Below are positions 22,364 to 34,559 of a DNA stretch of 64,000 nucleotides, in pieces. The notes under the pieces are model-generated. The model searched no databases, was not told the DNA's origin, and saw only the letters and a program-made list of their open reading frames with translations. Source of the DNA: Sipunculus nudus. Taxonomy: Eukaryota > Annelida > Sipuncula > Golfingiida > Sipunculidae. The stretch covers positions 44,898,714-44,962,713 of the forward strand of contig CM049320.1 of the NCBI GenBank assembly GCA_026874595.1. The letters are read 5' to 3'. Position 1 is the stretch's first letter. Each line of letters starts with the position of its first letter. Made by a program: the position numbers and the translations under genes.

Positions 22364-23190
22364 ATGTCAGGCAAGGGTCGAATGAAACCTGGTGAACAAA
22401 CTATAAACGCTTATATGTTAAGGAAACATAGCCAGGCAGCTTCAGAGCAGGCTGAATTTGTTGGTGATGAAAACCCCAGTGAAGGTGACATGGCGGAGTT
22501 GGCAAGTGAAGGGTGCTACAAGAACATTATGGCTGCGATTAAAAGCCTACAAACACAGGTCAGTGACACCCGCAGTTCTATTATAGAACACATCTCCAAG
22601 GAATTCGAAAATAAATTACAGGTCATAGAACCAGTTTGGAAAATGCCCATGGTAGTATTGCGGAACTGAAACGAGATAATGAAAGTCTGACAAAGCAGCT
22701 GAGTGCAGAACGTAAAGCTAGAGAAGCCGCTGAAGAAAAACTTACTGAGGTAAAGCAAGATATTTTGCACTTGAAAAGATACACAAAGGAGTACAAACTT
22801 AGAATTAACGGTATTCGGGAGGATAAACAAGAGAACGTAAGAAACAAAATGGTTGACTTTATACACGTTCACAATTTAATGCCTGGGGTAAATAAAGCAG
22901 ATATTAGTAGAGAAGTTGAGTATGCTCACAGAACAGGAAAAAGAATCCCAGGTAGAGAGAGACAGATTATTGCAAGACTATATAGCAGAGAGACCAGGAA
23001 TGATATTATTGCCAGGGGAAAACGGAAGGGTGATGATGGCCAAAATCTAGTACATGAAGATTTCGTGAAGGAGGACTACGACAGGAGAATAAAAGCCCTG
23101 CCACACATGAAACAAGCCAACCTCGACAGAAAGCGCGCTCGTTTTACCAGAGGCAAACTTATTGTGGAAGGACAAATAGTACTAGTTTAA
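22364..23190 (+). pseudogene. TX1 ORF1 protein (L1-type RNA-binding chaperone), one frameshift
   Basis: The ATG at 22364 (MSGKGRMKPGEQTINAYM) starts a frame that runs into the coiled-coil and shifts near 22630-22640 to the frame ending at 23190. The second part has a long charged coiled-coil (LKRDNESLTKQLSAERKARE, EEKLTEVKQDI). An RRM-like module follows (YKLRINGIREDKQEN, then REVEYAHRTGKRIPGRERQI) and a basic C-terminal domain (FVKEDYDRRIKALPHMKQAN). This order, coiled coil then RRM then basic domain, is the ORF1p plan of L1-clade LINEs, where it packages the element RNA. Confidence 0.82.
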
Positions 23191-24132
23191 AACGGGCATT
23201 GGACAATAACATTGGATTTGTTTATTTGTGTCACCAGTAGTTTAGGACTTATTTCTGAATGCTCTGTGTTTTCATTATGGTAGCTAAGGACTTATTTCCG
23301 TAAGAGAAACCGCAAGGTGTGACCACAAGTAAAACCCCGCGAAAAATTACTAGGGCGACCCCTGTCGACAGAGTTTTGATTTACGAGTTGCAAGGGAACT
23401 GTGGTTCTCCGAGACTTGAGTAAGCGAGAACTTGTGTTATTATCGTCCATATGAACCTTAGTTTCATCAATTTATATTCTATAGGATTACATTCACATTA
23501 ATTTTAGTGCCTAGTTTTTTCTTTTGCACATAGTGTTACATATATATAGCTGTTTATGTAGTCTATATCTTTTTTATGCACAGATTTAGTGTTACTCACA
23601 GTTGTCTACAGATGTTATTTTGCTCATGATGTTACGTATAGCTGCTTGTGTAGATTATAGAAACTTTCTTTAAGATAATGATTATATAGGTGTTCTTTGC
23701 TTATAGATATTAGTAACTTTAATTAGTTCAAACTCAACTACATGTCAGTATTATTTTATTAGCAATTATATGTAAGAATTATTTAGTATAAATGTTCTGC
23801 GTAACAGGTATGTACCAAAAAAAAAGTGTATTTAGACACTTGTATCTTTGTAATAAAAACAGTTTTATTTTTGTCATTACACCAATTTAAATTCATATTG
23901 AATTGGATTATAAAATTTTTGATACACTAGTCAATATTTAAATATATCTCGTTATTTGCTGTAATTTTATACTTTTTTTACATGGTACCACTACCTCATG
24001 TATTGTTTCATGTACATTGCCGTGTCATTTATGTATCATATCACATTGCATTGTCATTTTCAATGTATAGTGGCTTTATACTACAAATGTACAGAACTCT
24101 GTATACCTCGAAAGGGGTCTTTGAGTTGAATA

Positions 24133-24152
24133 AATTATTATTATTATTATTA
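24133..24152 (+). repeat. (ATT)n tail of a CR1-like LINE 3' end
   Basis: A short ATT microsatellite directly after AAAGGGGTCTTTGAGTTGAA, the kind of 3' end found on CR1-type LINEs. The body upstream is not coding. Confidence 0.5.
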
Positions 24153-24633
24153 TATGAATGTGTCAACACACAGGAGAAGATGAAGCCCTGGGTAACATAT
24201 GAATTTCAGAGGTGAATATATGTTTATGTTGATACTATTATCTTTCCATAGATTTTTTTTTTTATAAACAGGTTGTTAACCGGTAAAGCAATTTCGATAT
24301 AATTAGGGTTATCGTTAATGTGGGTGACGTGATTTCTAGTTCAACTGACAACAGCGTAACCTATACCCTTAAGTGAACCTAAACGGTCAAGGTACATTAT
24401 TTATCATTATTGGTCTATATTACTATTTTAACGATTTCTATTTAATTAAGCTTAATACTTAGTACCTAGTGATGTACTGATTATCGGGCCTGAAGTACGG
24501 CTTGTATTAATTTTAAGCGAAACACTTAACCAGGGGCGTAGCCAAGGGGGGGCCGCAGGGGGCCATGCCCCCCCCCCCCGGGCCCGCTCGTATCCAGTAC
24601 TCGCCGTCCTTTCGGCATTTCACTTAATTTAAT

Positions 24634-24639
<6 letters not shown>

Positions 24640-24668
<29 letters not shown>

Positions 24669-24693
24669 TTATATATATATATATATATATATA

Positions 24694-24757
<64 letters not shown>
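24640..24757. repeat. (TA)n tract
   Basis: Long TA runs broken twice by AAATATTA. They lie within the inter-ORF insertion of TX1. Confidence 0.9.
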
Positions 24758-24760
<3 letters not shown>

Positions 24761-25663
24761 TTAAATCGGTGGCGGATATATGCTATCAGTGGCGGATCCA
24801 GAGGGGGCGCTTTCGGCGCGCGGCCCCCCGTTGAGCTGCAAAATCTCTCATTTTATCATATTTCCGATTTTAGTGATTAATAATCGTTTTTCATTTTTCT
24901 TATGATTAATAAGAAATTCGACTTTATTTAAGTTATCTGCAGTTACAATTACTTTCAAATTTATTCACTGAGCATATGGATATTCATTAACAGCTACAGA
25001 ACAACTGCAGATCAATCGAGCACCGGGCCCTGGTTGGGGTCGACCGTGAACAATCTTACGGCTCCTCTGGTGAAACCAGAACCCGGCAAAATGCAAAGTT
25101 TAACATAATAATTCAGTTTATCAGTTATTTCACCACGAGAATTACATTTAAAAGATAATATTTTGATAGTTACAAACGTGATTGCGCTCTTGCGCCATTG
25201 ACTCGTTTAAAAGCGATTGAAATTTTATATCCTATTTTGAAGAAATATAAATATTAAATATTGAACCTCAACAATTTGACTACATAACGCAATGACACAA
25301 GGGAACAGTTTTTCGGGAACAGGAAATCCTTATTTTTTGTGAAAATTGCCTTAAAATGTCCTCTTGACTTTGTATATTCAAAAATTTCCCAATATGTGAG
25401 GGGGAAACCCCTTCGATACCTTCCCCATGTACCTGTAACTAACCTTAATTACACCATCGTTCATAATTGAAAATAGAAAAATTTATATTTTCATACATGA
25501 AAATATATAAAAAATAGTAAAAATTTATAATAATAACAATAATAATAATAATAATAATCATATTAATAATATATATTTATATATATACTTGTATATATAA
25601 CCGTTTTCCAATTGCCCATACATGCAAATTAGCGCCCCTACCCCCCCCCCCCCCCCCCCGTTT

Positions 25664-28600
25664 TTCAGATGGGCCAAACAAGAAAATTGTGATATTTTAT
25701 TTTTACAAGAAACTCACAGTTGTTGTGAAACAGAACTGATTTGGAGAAATGAATCGTATGGAACTGTATTCTATTCACATGGAACAACAAATAGCAGAGG
25801 TGTTGCAATATTGTTGAGATATAATTTGAATGTAGACAGCTCAAAAGTATTGTATAATTCAGGGGAAGGGAGACTCTTAGTTATTGAATTGTTCATTGAT
25901 CAGGTCAGATATATATTAATTAATGTTTATGCTCCAAATATTGCAAAAGACCAGGTTACCTTCTTCAAAAAGTTAAAAAACATTCTACAGGATTACACTT
26001 CATTTGGGGATAGAATCTTGGTTGGAGGAGATTTTAATATTGCTTTATGTAAAATTCTGGACAGAGAAGGGGGACAACTTTGTTCCAAAGACAAGGTTAG
26101 GAATGTGGTGAAACAAATTATCAATGACTTTAATCTGTCTGATATTTGGCGAATTAAAAATCCTCTCAAAAGGGGATTCACTTGGAGAATTAAAAGTGAA
26201 AAGATAGCTTCAAGGCTTGATTTTTGGCTTATTTCAGAACAGTTGCAGGATTTTGTAAAAGAAACAAATATATTGCCTTATGTAAAGTCAGACCAATCTG
26301 GTATTAAATTACAAATTAGTTTAGAAGTAATGGAGAACAACTATAAGGGTGCGGGGATCTGGAAACTAAACGTAGGGTTATAAGATAACCATAAGATAAT
26401 GGAGGAGATAGTATCAGCCAAATCTAAGTGGTTAGAAGAATATGAAAATGTGTCTGATCAAAGGATTAAATGGGAAGCAATGAAATACAAAATAAGACAT
26501 TTTTTTATTAATAAAAGTAAGGAAAATAAACAACTTGCAAGTAAAAGGGAAGGAGATTTACAAAACAAGTTAAAAGATCTACAGATTAAAATAATTGATG
26601 CAGACAGATAAAGAAGATTACATTAGGGAAATTCAGACAGTTAAACAAGAACTGGAGGAGATAGATAATTATAAAACCGAAGGTCTAATATTAAGGTCAA
26701 AAGTCAGGTGGTTTGAGAAGGGAGAGAAAAGTTCAAAGAATTTTTTAAATTTAGAGAAAAGTAATACTCTTAGGAAATGGGTTCGAAAATTAAAGAAAGA
26801 CACAGGGGAGTTTACATCAGATCCTAAGGAGATTCTAAAGCTTGAACAAGAATTTTGTACAAAGTTATATTCATCAAATCTCTCTACATCGGTTGACCAG
26901 ATTGAACAGTATTTGTCTGATATTGATATTCCAATTCTTTCAAAAGAAGATAAATTTATTAGTAAACCACTTACAATGGAAGAATGTCACCAAACAATAA
27001 ATTCAATTCATAACGGCAAGAGTCCTGGTAATGATGGGCTACCAATAGAATTTTACAAAAAACTTTGGTCACATTTTGGTCCTTTACTACTCGATTCTTT
27101 TAATAAGTCACTTGTAGATGGAACATTATCCTCATCACAAAGACAGGCGGTCATTACTCTTCTGGATAAAAAGAAAGATCGTACTTTGTTGAAAACCTGG
27201 AGGCCAATTTCTCTGTTTAAACACAGATTACAAAATAATATCAAAAACCTTAGCTAGAAGATTAACAAACATAATGCCAAAACTTATTCATCATAATCAA
27301 ATTGGATATGTAAAAGACAGATATATTGGAGAAAATATTAGATTTATAAATGATTTACTGGATTATACAAAAGAAAACAATATGTCTGGAATGATTATCT
27401 CAGTGGACATGGAAAAAGCTTTTGACTCCTAAGAATGGGAGTTTATGTTTGCAGTGCTTAAGAAATTCCAGTTTGACAATATATTTGTATCATGGATTAA
27501 AGTCTTATATACAGATATTAGCAGCTGTATTATTAATAACAGAGTAACCTCTGCATATTTCGAATTAGAAAGAGGTGTCAGACAGGGTGATCCTCTGTCC
27601 CCTTATATATTTATATTAATTATGGAAATACTGGCCACTAAGATAAGGGCAGATTCACATATAAATGGAATTTCAATTTGGACCGACCAAATAAAATTAT
27701 TACAATGTGCAGACGACACAACAGCCACAGTGTGTGACATAAAATCTGGTAAGATATTATTAAGGAGAGTTGCGGAGTTTGGGAGGTACAGTGGTCTTAA
27801 GATAAATAGAGAGAAATCAGAAGGACTGTGGCTAGGAAAGACTAGATCCAATACAGCAAAGCCATTAGGTATAAGTTGGTCAAATAAGCCCATTAAACTC
27901 CTTGGAGTATATATATCTTATGATAAACTTAATATAGAATTAAAGATAAATCAAATGAATAAGACATTAAAACTCTGGCGTCAAAGAAATTTAACACTTC
28001 AAGGAAAAATTCAAATTGTTAAAAGTTTTGTTATATCAAAATTTCAATACATATTTTCAAATTGTAGTATCTCAGCTGAGTTTAAAAAAATAATCAATAA
28101 AAATATATTTAACTTTTTATGGAATGATGGAAGGGAAAGAATAAAGAGATCAGTGCTGATACAAGAACTAAGTAAAGGAGGCATGAAAGCACCACACTTA
28201 GAATCTATGGATCTAGCTTCAAGAGTTCAGTGGATTAAGAGATATCTTAGGAGTGAAAGTAGACCATGGATACAGTTGTGGAATTGCAATTTAAAGAAAG
28301 TCTGCAGTAATTTCCGCATTTTATTTGATTGTAACTATGCCCCAAAATTGTTACATTTAGATATGTTGGGGGATTTTTACAGAGAGATCATACAGAGTTA
28401 GTATCTTTTAAAAATAGATTATTTTTTACATATAGGCATAAAAGAACAGTATATATGGCATAATCAACATTTTGTATTAAATGGAGAAACTATTTTTTGG
28501 TCGAGCTTTTATGAGATTGGCATTAAAAGAGTACAGGATCTATTTAATGAATGGAACCATATTATCTCATTTGAATATTGGAAGTCAAAAGGATTAAAAG

Positions 28601-29395
28601 GGGCTCATTCCTTCAGTGGTACACATTAGTAGTTCAGGTAATGAAATTACAACTGAATAGAGAAAGTGATACTTTAAGTACTGAAACTGAAAGGAATGAC
28701 AACAAAGAATGTATAGAAAGTTCCCAAAATGAATCATATGTAATGTGTCATAACCGTATGATTCCACTAAACAAAATGTCATCAAAACAGATATATACTA
28801 TTATAAAGCAAAATTTGTGCCCTTGTCCACAGGTGAAACCTAAAGTGTCCAAATATGTATTAATTACACCAGAAGATTGTTCTTGGGCTTATCAGCTGCC
28901 ACATAAAGTTTTATATGATACAAAGTCAGTGGTATTCCAATACAAGTTTTTACAAGATATTTTAGTTAATAATTATTGGTTAAAAAAATGGAAAATTCAA
29001 GACTTTGATTACTGCACATTCTGTAATACAGATTGTGAAACATTAATGCATCTTTTCTGGGAATGCAGTATGACAAAACAGTTTTGGAATGAACTTGAAT
29101 ATGGTGTCAGAGGCAAAAGATAAACTTAACAGTTCAGAAAACTGAAATATTTTATGGTAACAAAGAGGAAAAGGATTTAATAAATATCATATTAATTTTG
29201 GGTAAAAGATATATTGAGCAGTGCGGGAAGGCAAAGCAAAAGCTCAATGTTGAAGCCTGTATACAGTTTGTATTGGAATATGCAACACTTGAGTATTTTA
29301 TAGCCAAGAAAAATAATAAAACTGACTTATTTAAAAAGAGATGGGCAGAATATTTAGTTAAAAATCCAGTATTTTGCCAGGAGGAAGAATTGTAG
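25664..29395 (+). pseudogene. TX1 ORF2: endonuclease, reverse transcriptase and C-terminal region, multiply broken
   Basis: The endonuclease opens with RWAKQENCDILFLQETHS (catalytic E), continues with VYAPN and VGGDFN (D, N), and reaches SDQSGIKL near 26288 where the usual S-D-H has become S-D-Q, so the active-site histidine is lost. After stops near 26382 and 26609 the RT region has GEKSSKNFLNLEKSN, NGKSPGNDGLPIEFYKKL and WRPISL. After a frameshift near 27220 come MEKAFDS and a TAG, RGVRQGDPLSPYIF, and QCADDTTATV, the catalytic A-D-D. The C-terminal part (28578-29395) carries WKIQDFDYCTFC and MHLFWECS, a cysteine-histidine knuckle typical of L1-Tx1 ORF2. The missing N-terminus and lost histidine make this a dead copy. 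Confidence 0.88.
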
Positions 29396-29606
29396 TATAT
29401 ACATATGTAGTTATTTGACAAGTATGTGTGTATCCATGTAGGGGTATGTATGTGAAGTTTGAGGGGTATGGGATGGTTTCATGTTAATGCAACTTGTTAT
29501 AATGTACATGTACCGTTTCTAAGTTTATATGTATGCAGACTAGCATGAATGTTATTGCAAAAACATGTATTTTTCCTTGAAGTGAATTAAAAAAAAAAGT
29601 TGTATT

Positions 29607-30205
29607 TACATCATCATTAGAACCATTTATTGGGGGAACATATGGATGATCAGATGCAATTGTTCCATCCGTATCATCCGATAATTCAAGTTCTCAATGC
29701 AACGCACTCACATCATCAAAACTACTGTGGTATATTGTTAGGATTATTGTTTTGTGGTGTTGTAGTGTACGTTCATCATCTGTTGATGTCTCTTCTGACT
29801 CTGATGATGTATCATTTGGTTTGGGTGTGGTGGTAATTACTGGTGTCTGGTAAGTGTCGACTGGCAACCCTGTATATATTAGGATCAGATTACCCAAGGG
29901 GCAAACAACATGTACTGGAATATCCTTATTGGGTTGCTCCAATATTTCAGACAGCTGCTCTTTCCATTAATTGGCCAGTTTCTGTTTCCCAATTAGCCCC
30001 ATCTTTCGTACCAAGACGTGATCTCCAATACCCAGCACCGCATTACGAGCACGTTTATCATACAATCGTTTGTAGTGATACCTGGAAGAGAGGGATACAC
30101 GCTGAGCAATATCATAAGCAGAATAAGTTGGTCTTTGAGATTGGAAACATATGTTTTGTAATTTTGATGGTTAGTACTAGATCAATAGGGAGTCGTAGAT
30201 GACGA
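29607..30205 (-). pseudogene. G1 integrase C-terminal domain and acidic tail
   Basis: Minus-strand frames near 30210-29850 give the chromodomain-like or SH3-like tail of a gypsy integrase (FGRHLRLPIDL, RYHYKRLYDKRARNAVLGIG, EQPNKDIPVHVV) with several frameshifts. An acidic Asp/Ser/Glu-rich tail follows to 29607. The frame continues after TX1 at 22257. Upstream it joins the catalytic core after the LINE insertion at 30217-31087. Confidence 0.75.
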
Positions 30206-30216
30206 CCAAACATTAA

Positions 30217-31087
30217 TATACTCAATATACAAAATATTTTCTATAGAACAGAGCTGTACTACAACTCATTCCTACCAAAATCTATACGACTATAGAACAA
30301 ACTAGATGATAGACTTAAATACTGCCAGACCAGTAAATTGCTAAAAAATAATTTATCCAGAGAAATTGCTAAAAAAACACCTAAATATTATAAATCAGGA
30401 TCATGAAGAGCCCAGATAATTCACACACGGCTAAGAACACAGTGCAATAATCTAAACCATGATTTATATAGAAGACACTTATCAAAAGACTCAAAATGAC
30501 AATGTGGATTTGAAACAGAAAACGCAGAACATTACCTACTGCAGTGTCACCTCCATGTCAACTCTTGAAGTAAACATCTCCCCTAAATATACCTGTAGAA
30601 GAACTTCTTTATGGAAATCCCTATGCAAGCCACATCAGAAATGAAGAAATTTTTTAAGCAGTATCTTCATACATAGAAGACACAAAAAGGTTCAAAATTT
30701 AATATTCCCCACCATATTTTCCCCTAAAAGTGATATTCATAATTCATAGTCCTAATATACTAGGACCTGAAACAAAGATGAAACAAAAACAATTCAAATA
30801 CTTGTCTTCCAAATAATTAATTAAAATAAAAAAAGAATAAATGAAGAATTTCTTCCATTATTATTAAGAAAATTTACAACTTGCCTTCACTTACCCAACA
30901 TCCATACCACGCTACCTCACCTAAACTCAGTCACACACAAATACTCTGAATACTGCCATCATATATTGTTAATGGAAACATTCTGGAGAGAGTCAAGGAA
31001 AGCTTTAAGTAGCTTGCACTAAATCCCACTGATGCTTGTATTATGTGATTTATATGTGCATATTCAGTATCAATAAAATATCTAAAA
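30217..31087 (+). mobile_element. 5'-truncated CR1/L2-like LINE inserted in G1 integrase
   Basis: Perfect 11-bp target duplications CCAAACATTAA flank it (30206-30216 and 31088-31098). The plus strand carries the last part of an ORF2. It reads YYNSFLPKSIRL with an adjacent stop where W is expected, then a C-terminal knuckle CQCGFETENAEHYLLQC near 30503-30550. The 3' end is AT-rich (CAATAAAATATCTAAAA). On the minus strand its sequence falsely extends the G1 integrase frame from 31087 down to 30931. The clade is by motif style only. Confidence 0.85.
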
Positions 31088-31098
31088 CCAAACATTAA

Positions 31099-31920
31099 AT
31101 AGAAAGGAGTATAACCGGTTGCATCATTCTTCGTACAATTGTAGGCCTTTGTTAGAGCACTTACGTAATCTTTCCAGTTTTTCTTTTTCTCTTCCTCAAG
31201 CGTACCCAACATACTGATTAGAATACGGTTAAACCTTTCGGTTTGCCCATTCCCCATCGGATGGTACTGTGTACATCGTGATTTATGGATACCAGCTAGT
31301 CTGCATAGTTCTTTGATGATTTTAGATTCAAATTGTCTGCCCTGATCACTGTCTATGCGGGCTTGAAAAAAGTGACAAAAGTGTTGGACAAAAGTGTGAA
31401 AAAATTTTTTTAGCTGTGGTTTTTGACGTGGTATTGCCATAGCGTAGCGGGTGAAATTATCGGTCATTACCAGAATATTTTCAACTCCATCTTTAGATGG
31501 TTCAAGGCTAAGATAATCAACACATAGGAGCTCCATTGGATGCGTAAATGTTATCGGCACCAAAGGAGCTTTTCCTGGAGGGGACTTCCGCCTTATACAA
31601 CGAGGACAATTCTTAATGTAGGAATCTATGACCTTTGATATTTTTGGCCGGTAAAATCGGTAATGGGCAAGATGGAGAGACCAATTACGACTTGGATGCC
31701 CAATATCGTCATGAATACCAGATAAAGCAACTTTATGTAGACTGCTAGGTATAATCGTTTGATATTGAATTTTGCTATTCAGTGTTCGTAAATGATATAG
31801 TATGTCATCCCGCAGCACAAGGCTATCTATTCGTCTGAAAAGAATTATTTGATCAGGATGAGTCAAGTCTTTCTTGTTTATGAACTTATTGCCCTTGAAA
31901 TAGAAAATTAATGGTTTCAG
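31099..31920 (-). pseudogene. G1 integrase catalytic core
   Basis: On the minus strand an open frame from 31866 shows the N-terminal HHCC finger (GIHDDIGHPSRNWSLH, then NCPRCIRRK) and the core with its three acidic positions, LLCVDYLSLEPSKD, RIDSDQGRQFES and MGNGQTERFNRIL. So the D-D-E catalytic triad is intact. The frame ends at the insertion site, in YLMFG. It would join proviral cDNA to host DNA. RNase H lies upstream and the C-terminal domain resumes at 30216. Confidence 0.85.
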
Positions 31921-32584
31921 AGTCGATTACAGAATTTGTTCCTTAGCTACGTCTAATCGTGTCTGTCCGAGGATATCGATAGGATCACTTGATGGAACCA
32001 CATTGGATTGGTCTTCAGTGAGACTACATATTACAGGTGATAACATAGTCACTGATTGACAAACAGCTTTTACTACCTTATTGGTAATACATTGTTTTTG
32101 GTTTTGATTTTTCTGCTAGCATTCGAGGAAATCTTGAAAGTGCATCGGCATCGATGTTGTGTTTACCCGCTTTATATTGAGTGTTGAAGTCGTGATGAGT
32201 CAATTCCGATACCCATCTTTGACCTGTTGCATCTAATTTTGCAGAGGACATGATGTAGGTTATCTTTTAACACTGTGAACCGTGATCGTTAAAGATATTC
32301 TTTAAATTAATCGGTTACACACCACTTTGAAGCCAAGAACTCTAACTTATACATAGTGTACTGAGACTCGGAAGGAGATAGACGACGTCTAACTTAAGCT
32401 ATCGGTCTTTCTTGGCCATCCTGCTCCTGGTAGAGGATACCAGAGATTCCATCAAAACTTGCATCTGTATGAACAATAAACGGACGAGAGAAATCTGCAA
32501 ACGCTAGTACAGGAGCAGAAGAGAGCAGTCCTAATAATTGATTACGACTGTTGGTTTTTGTTTTATTCTTAATATGGTGACCTT
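31921..32584 (-). pseudogene. G1 RNase H
   Basis: The minus strand near 32570-32400 reads SSAPVLAFADFSRPFIVHTD then ASFDGISGILYQEQDGQERP. This is the first catalytic Asp and the conserved glycine-rich turn of a gypsy RNase H. Further down, around 32240-32130, come the connection-region motifs (QRWVSELTHHDFN, YKAGKHNIDADALSRFPR). Stops and frameshifts are frequent. Confidence 0.75.
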
Positions 32585-33119
32585 CAGTGGTGGGCCGATC
32601 ATCGAGCTTTATTGAAAGTCAGTCGCTTTGCCGGCACTTGCAAGCGCTCAGTTATCAAAGGCAACTATCGATTACATCATTATAATGATTGTTTTTTTTT
32701 TCTAGAATGCCTTTATGTTATGGGCAAAAATTATTCTTCCACGCTTCAACGATCATACGTGATTAATAATATTTTTAGCTTTCAATTACTTTTTTTTCAT
32801 TTTTACACAAAAAAACATATGGGCCTGTAAATTTTCTGGTGGACCTGTGAAACCAGTATATGCATTTCAGCAGTCGCCATAATTGTTATAAAATGAAAGT
32901 CCTTGCAGGTGGTGAAGTGAAAATAATACGAGGGAGCATTCATGAGGGCCAGCAAGTAGTTGTCCTGGATTGTGGTTTAATTCTTGATTATTAAAATTAA
33001 TTAAAATGATCTTTGATATTTATATCTTTTATATTTGTCTGAACCGATTAATAATCGATCATCGATCGGTTTGCTCAACCGATGATCGATTATGAAAAAG
33101 GAACCGACTCCCACCACTT
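32585..33119. mobile_element. Small inverted-repeat insertion (MITE-like) in G1 between RT and RNase H
   Basis: About 535 bp whose ends are AGTGGTGGG and CCCACCACT, placed where the G1 frame passes from LHDVLKE to GHHIKN, so it is an insertion. Its right part has an imperfect hairpin built from ATAATCGATCATCG and its complement near 33045-33095. CAGTGGTGG resembles hAT termini, but no 8-bp target duplication is seen; only GAAG may be duplicated. No coding content is recognised. Confidence 0.55.
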
Positions 33120-34053
33120 CTTTTAGTACGTCATGTAAAGGTTCTGCGATTTTTACAAATCCAGGGACAAATCCACGATAGAAACTCGCTAAGCCTGAGA
33201 AATGGCGTACATCACTGACACATTTAGGAACCGGCCATTCCTTGAGGGCAGTTATTTTTCTCTGGTCAGTTTGTATACCTTCTTTTGAGACTATGTGTCC
33301 TAGATATTTGACTTTGTTCTGCATTAGCGGGCACTTTGATGGTTTAAGTGTTAAGCCTGCGTCATACAGATGCTGAAAGATGTTATTCAAGCGATTCAGA
33401 TGTTCTTCAAAGGTGGTAGAAAATACGATTATGTCGTCAAGATAGAGCAGACATTCTCTAAAATGTTGATCTCCCATAGTCTTTTGCATTAATCTTTGGA
33501 AAAAGGCTGGCGCGTTCACCAAACGAACGGCATGGTTTCCCATTGATAAAAACCGAGAGGGCCTAATGTAAATGCTGTTTAATCTTTATCTTTATCTGCT
33601 TACTCAACCTGTCAGTAACCGGACTCCAAATCAAGAGAGGATAAGTAACGAACGCCAATTAAAGAATGTAAGATTTCATCGTTTCATGGCAAGGGATGAG
33701 CGTCTCAGACAGATCTGCTATTCAGGGTTCTATATAATCAATACAGAACCGAAGAGTCCCGTCACGTTTTCTGACAAGGACCACTTGACTAGCAAACGGA
33801 CTTCTGCTCTCCTTTATTACTTTTGACTCTAGCATCTCTCTCAGATGTTGTTTCACCTCATCATATAATTGTGAAGGGATACGACGATACCACTCCCTAA
33901 ATGGTTCGGTGTTAGTAAACACAATACGTTATTTTCTATACTAGGGTGTCCAGTGTCTGTATTGCTCAGGGAAAATTTATGTTTCGATTTAAGCAACAAT
34001 TGTTGTAGCTGTTTAAATTCAGATTGTGACAAATCTTGACCGAATTTGAACAT
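33120..34053 (-). pseudogene. G1 reverse transcriptase
   Basis: Minus-strand pieces give, in order, LLLKSKHKFSLSNTDTGH, the fingers ([41 protein letters not shown]), and a frame-shattered middle part at 33720-33545. Then follow RLVNAPAFFQRLMQKTMGD, the catalytic ECLLYLDDIIVF near 33450, and the thumb (KYLGHIVSKEGIQTD, VRHFSGLASFYRGFVPGF). The Y-L-D-D box is intact, but the gene is not. Confidence 0.83.
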
Positions 34054-34068
34054 GTTAAGAATTGTTCA

Positions 34069-34545
34069 TCAGATGGGTCTGAAGGTTGCTTCCCGTATGT
34101 AATAAGAATCAATCCAGCTGGCAACCTGTATTTCACCTACGAGAGGGATATTCTGGGTACATACATTTATTGTGGGAATGGTATTATCTGAACCCATGTC
34201 CTCCCTCGACTGATCACGGGTGACTCTTAGTTTTTTAGGATTTAACCGTATTTGTCTCGTTAAGCATGACATTTGTCAACAGTATTTTTTTACAATGGCA
34301 ACAAGTGCAAATGATTTCGTCCGAGACGGTATAGCTATTACGAATGTCAACCTGAGCATGTGATACTTTATTCGTTTTGGACGTCTGGAATCGTTCAAGT
34401 TTTGATATGCGATTCTCTAGGGTAGACAGTTTTGTTTTTATCTGATCCAGCACAGAGCTCTTAGAAGACAAAGTTTTAACCCCTTGTTGAGAAATTTGAT
34501 AGGACGATGCCACCTTCACCTGTGAACTATGTGCAACTTTGGACT
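34069..34545 (-). pseudogene. G1 Gag C-terminus and protease region, degenerate
   Basis: The minus strand shows a coiled-coil-like segment (DQIKTKLSTLENRISKLERF) and a cysteine cluster (CTCCHCKKI) that looks like a decayed zinc knuckle. Next comes IPLVGEIQVASWIDSYYI, which resembles a gypsy protease in which D-T-G has become D-S-Y. The protease active site is therefore lost. Confidence 0.6.
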
Positions 34546-34559
34546 CTAAAGCCCATGCG

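Larger units (their letters stand above)
23191..25663. other. Composite insertion between ORF1 and ORF2 of TX1
   Basis: No protein domain is visible. Pieces in order are: sequence that may be a native inter-ORF linker; a stretch ending GGGGTCTTTGAGTTGAATAA followed by (ATT)n at 24133-24152, which looks like the 3' end of a CR1-like LINE; CAGGGGCGTAGCCAAGGGGG at 24531 and CAGTGGCGGATCCAGAGGGG at 24784, both like hAT-type transposon left ends; a (TA)n tract between them; and a C run of about 20 at 25640-25660 that directly abuts the ORF2 remnant. The matching right ends of the hAT-like pieces were not found. Confidence 0.55.
22267..29597 (+). mobile_element. TX1: L1-Tx1-like LINE inserted in G1, itself interrupted between its ORFs
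   Basis: It is flanked by the 9-bp duplication AGTTGTATT (22258-22266 and 29598-29606) and ends in an A run (29589-29598). It carries an L1-type ORF1 (22364-23190) and ORF2 with an endonuclease, RT and C-terminal zinc-knuckle-like region (25664-29395). About 2.4 kb of other repeats separate the ORFs and have removed the start of ORF2. ORF1 and ORF2 are both broken. Confidence 0.88.

Noticed and set aside
30931-31087. C-terminal extension of the G1 integrase frame
   Set aside because: Antisense sequence of the inserted LINE, bounded by the CCAAACATTAA duplication; the true C-terminus resumes at 30216.
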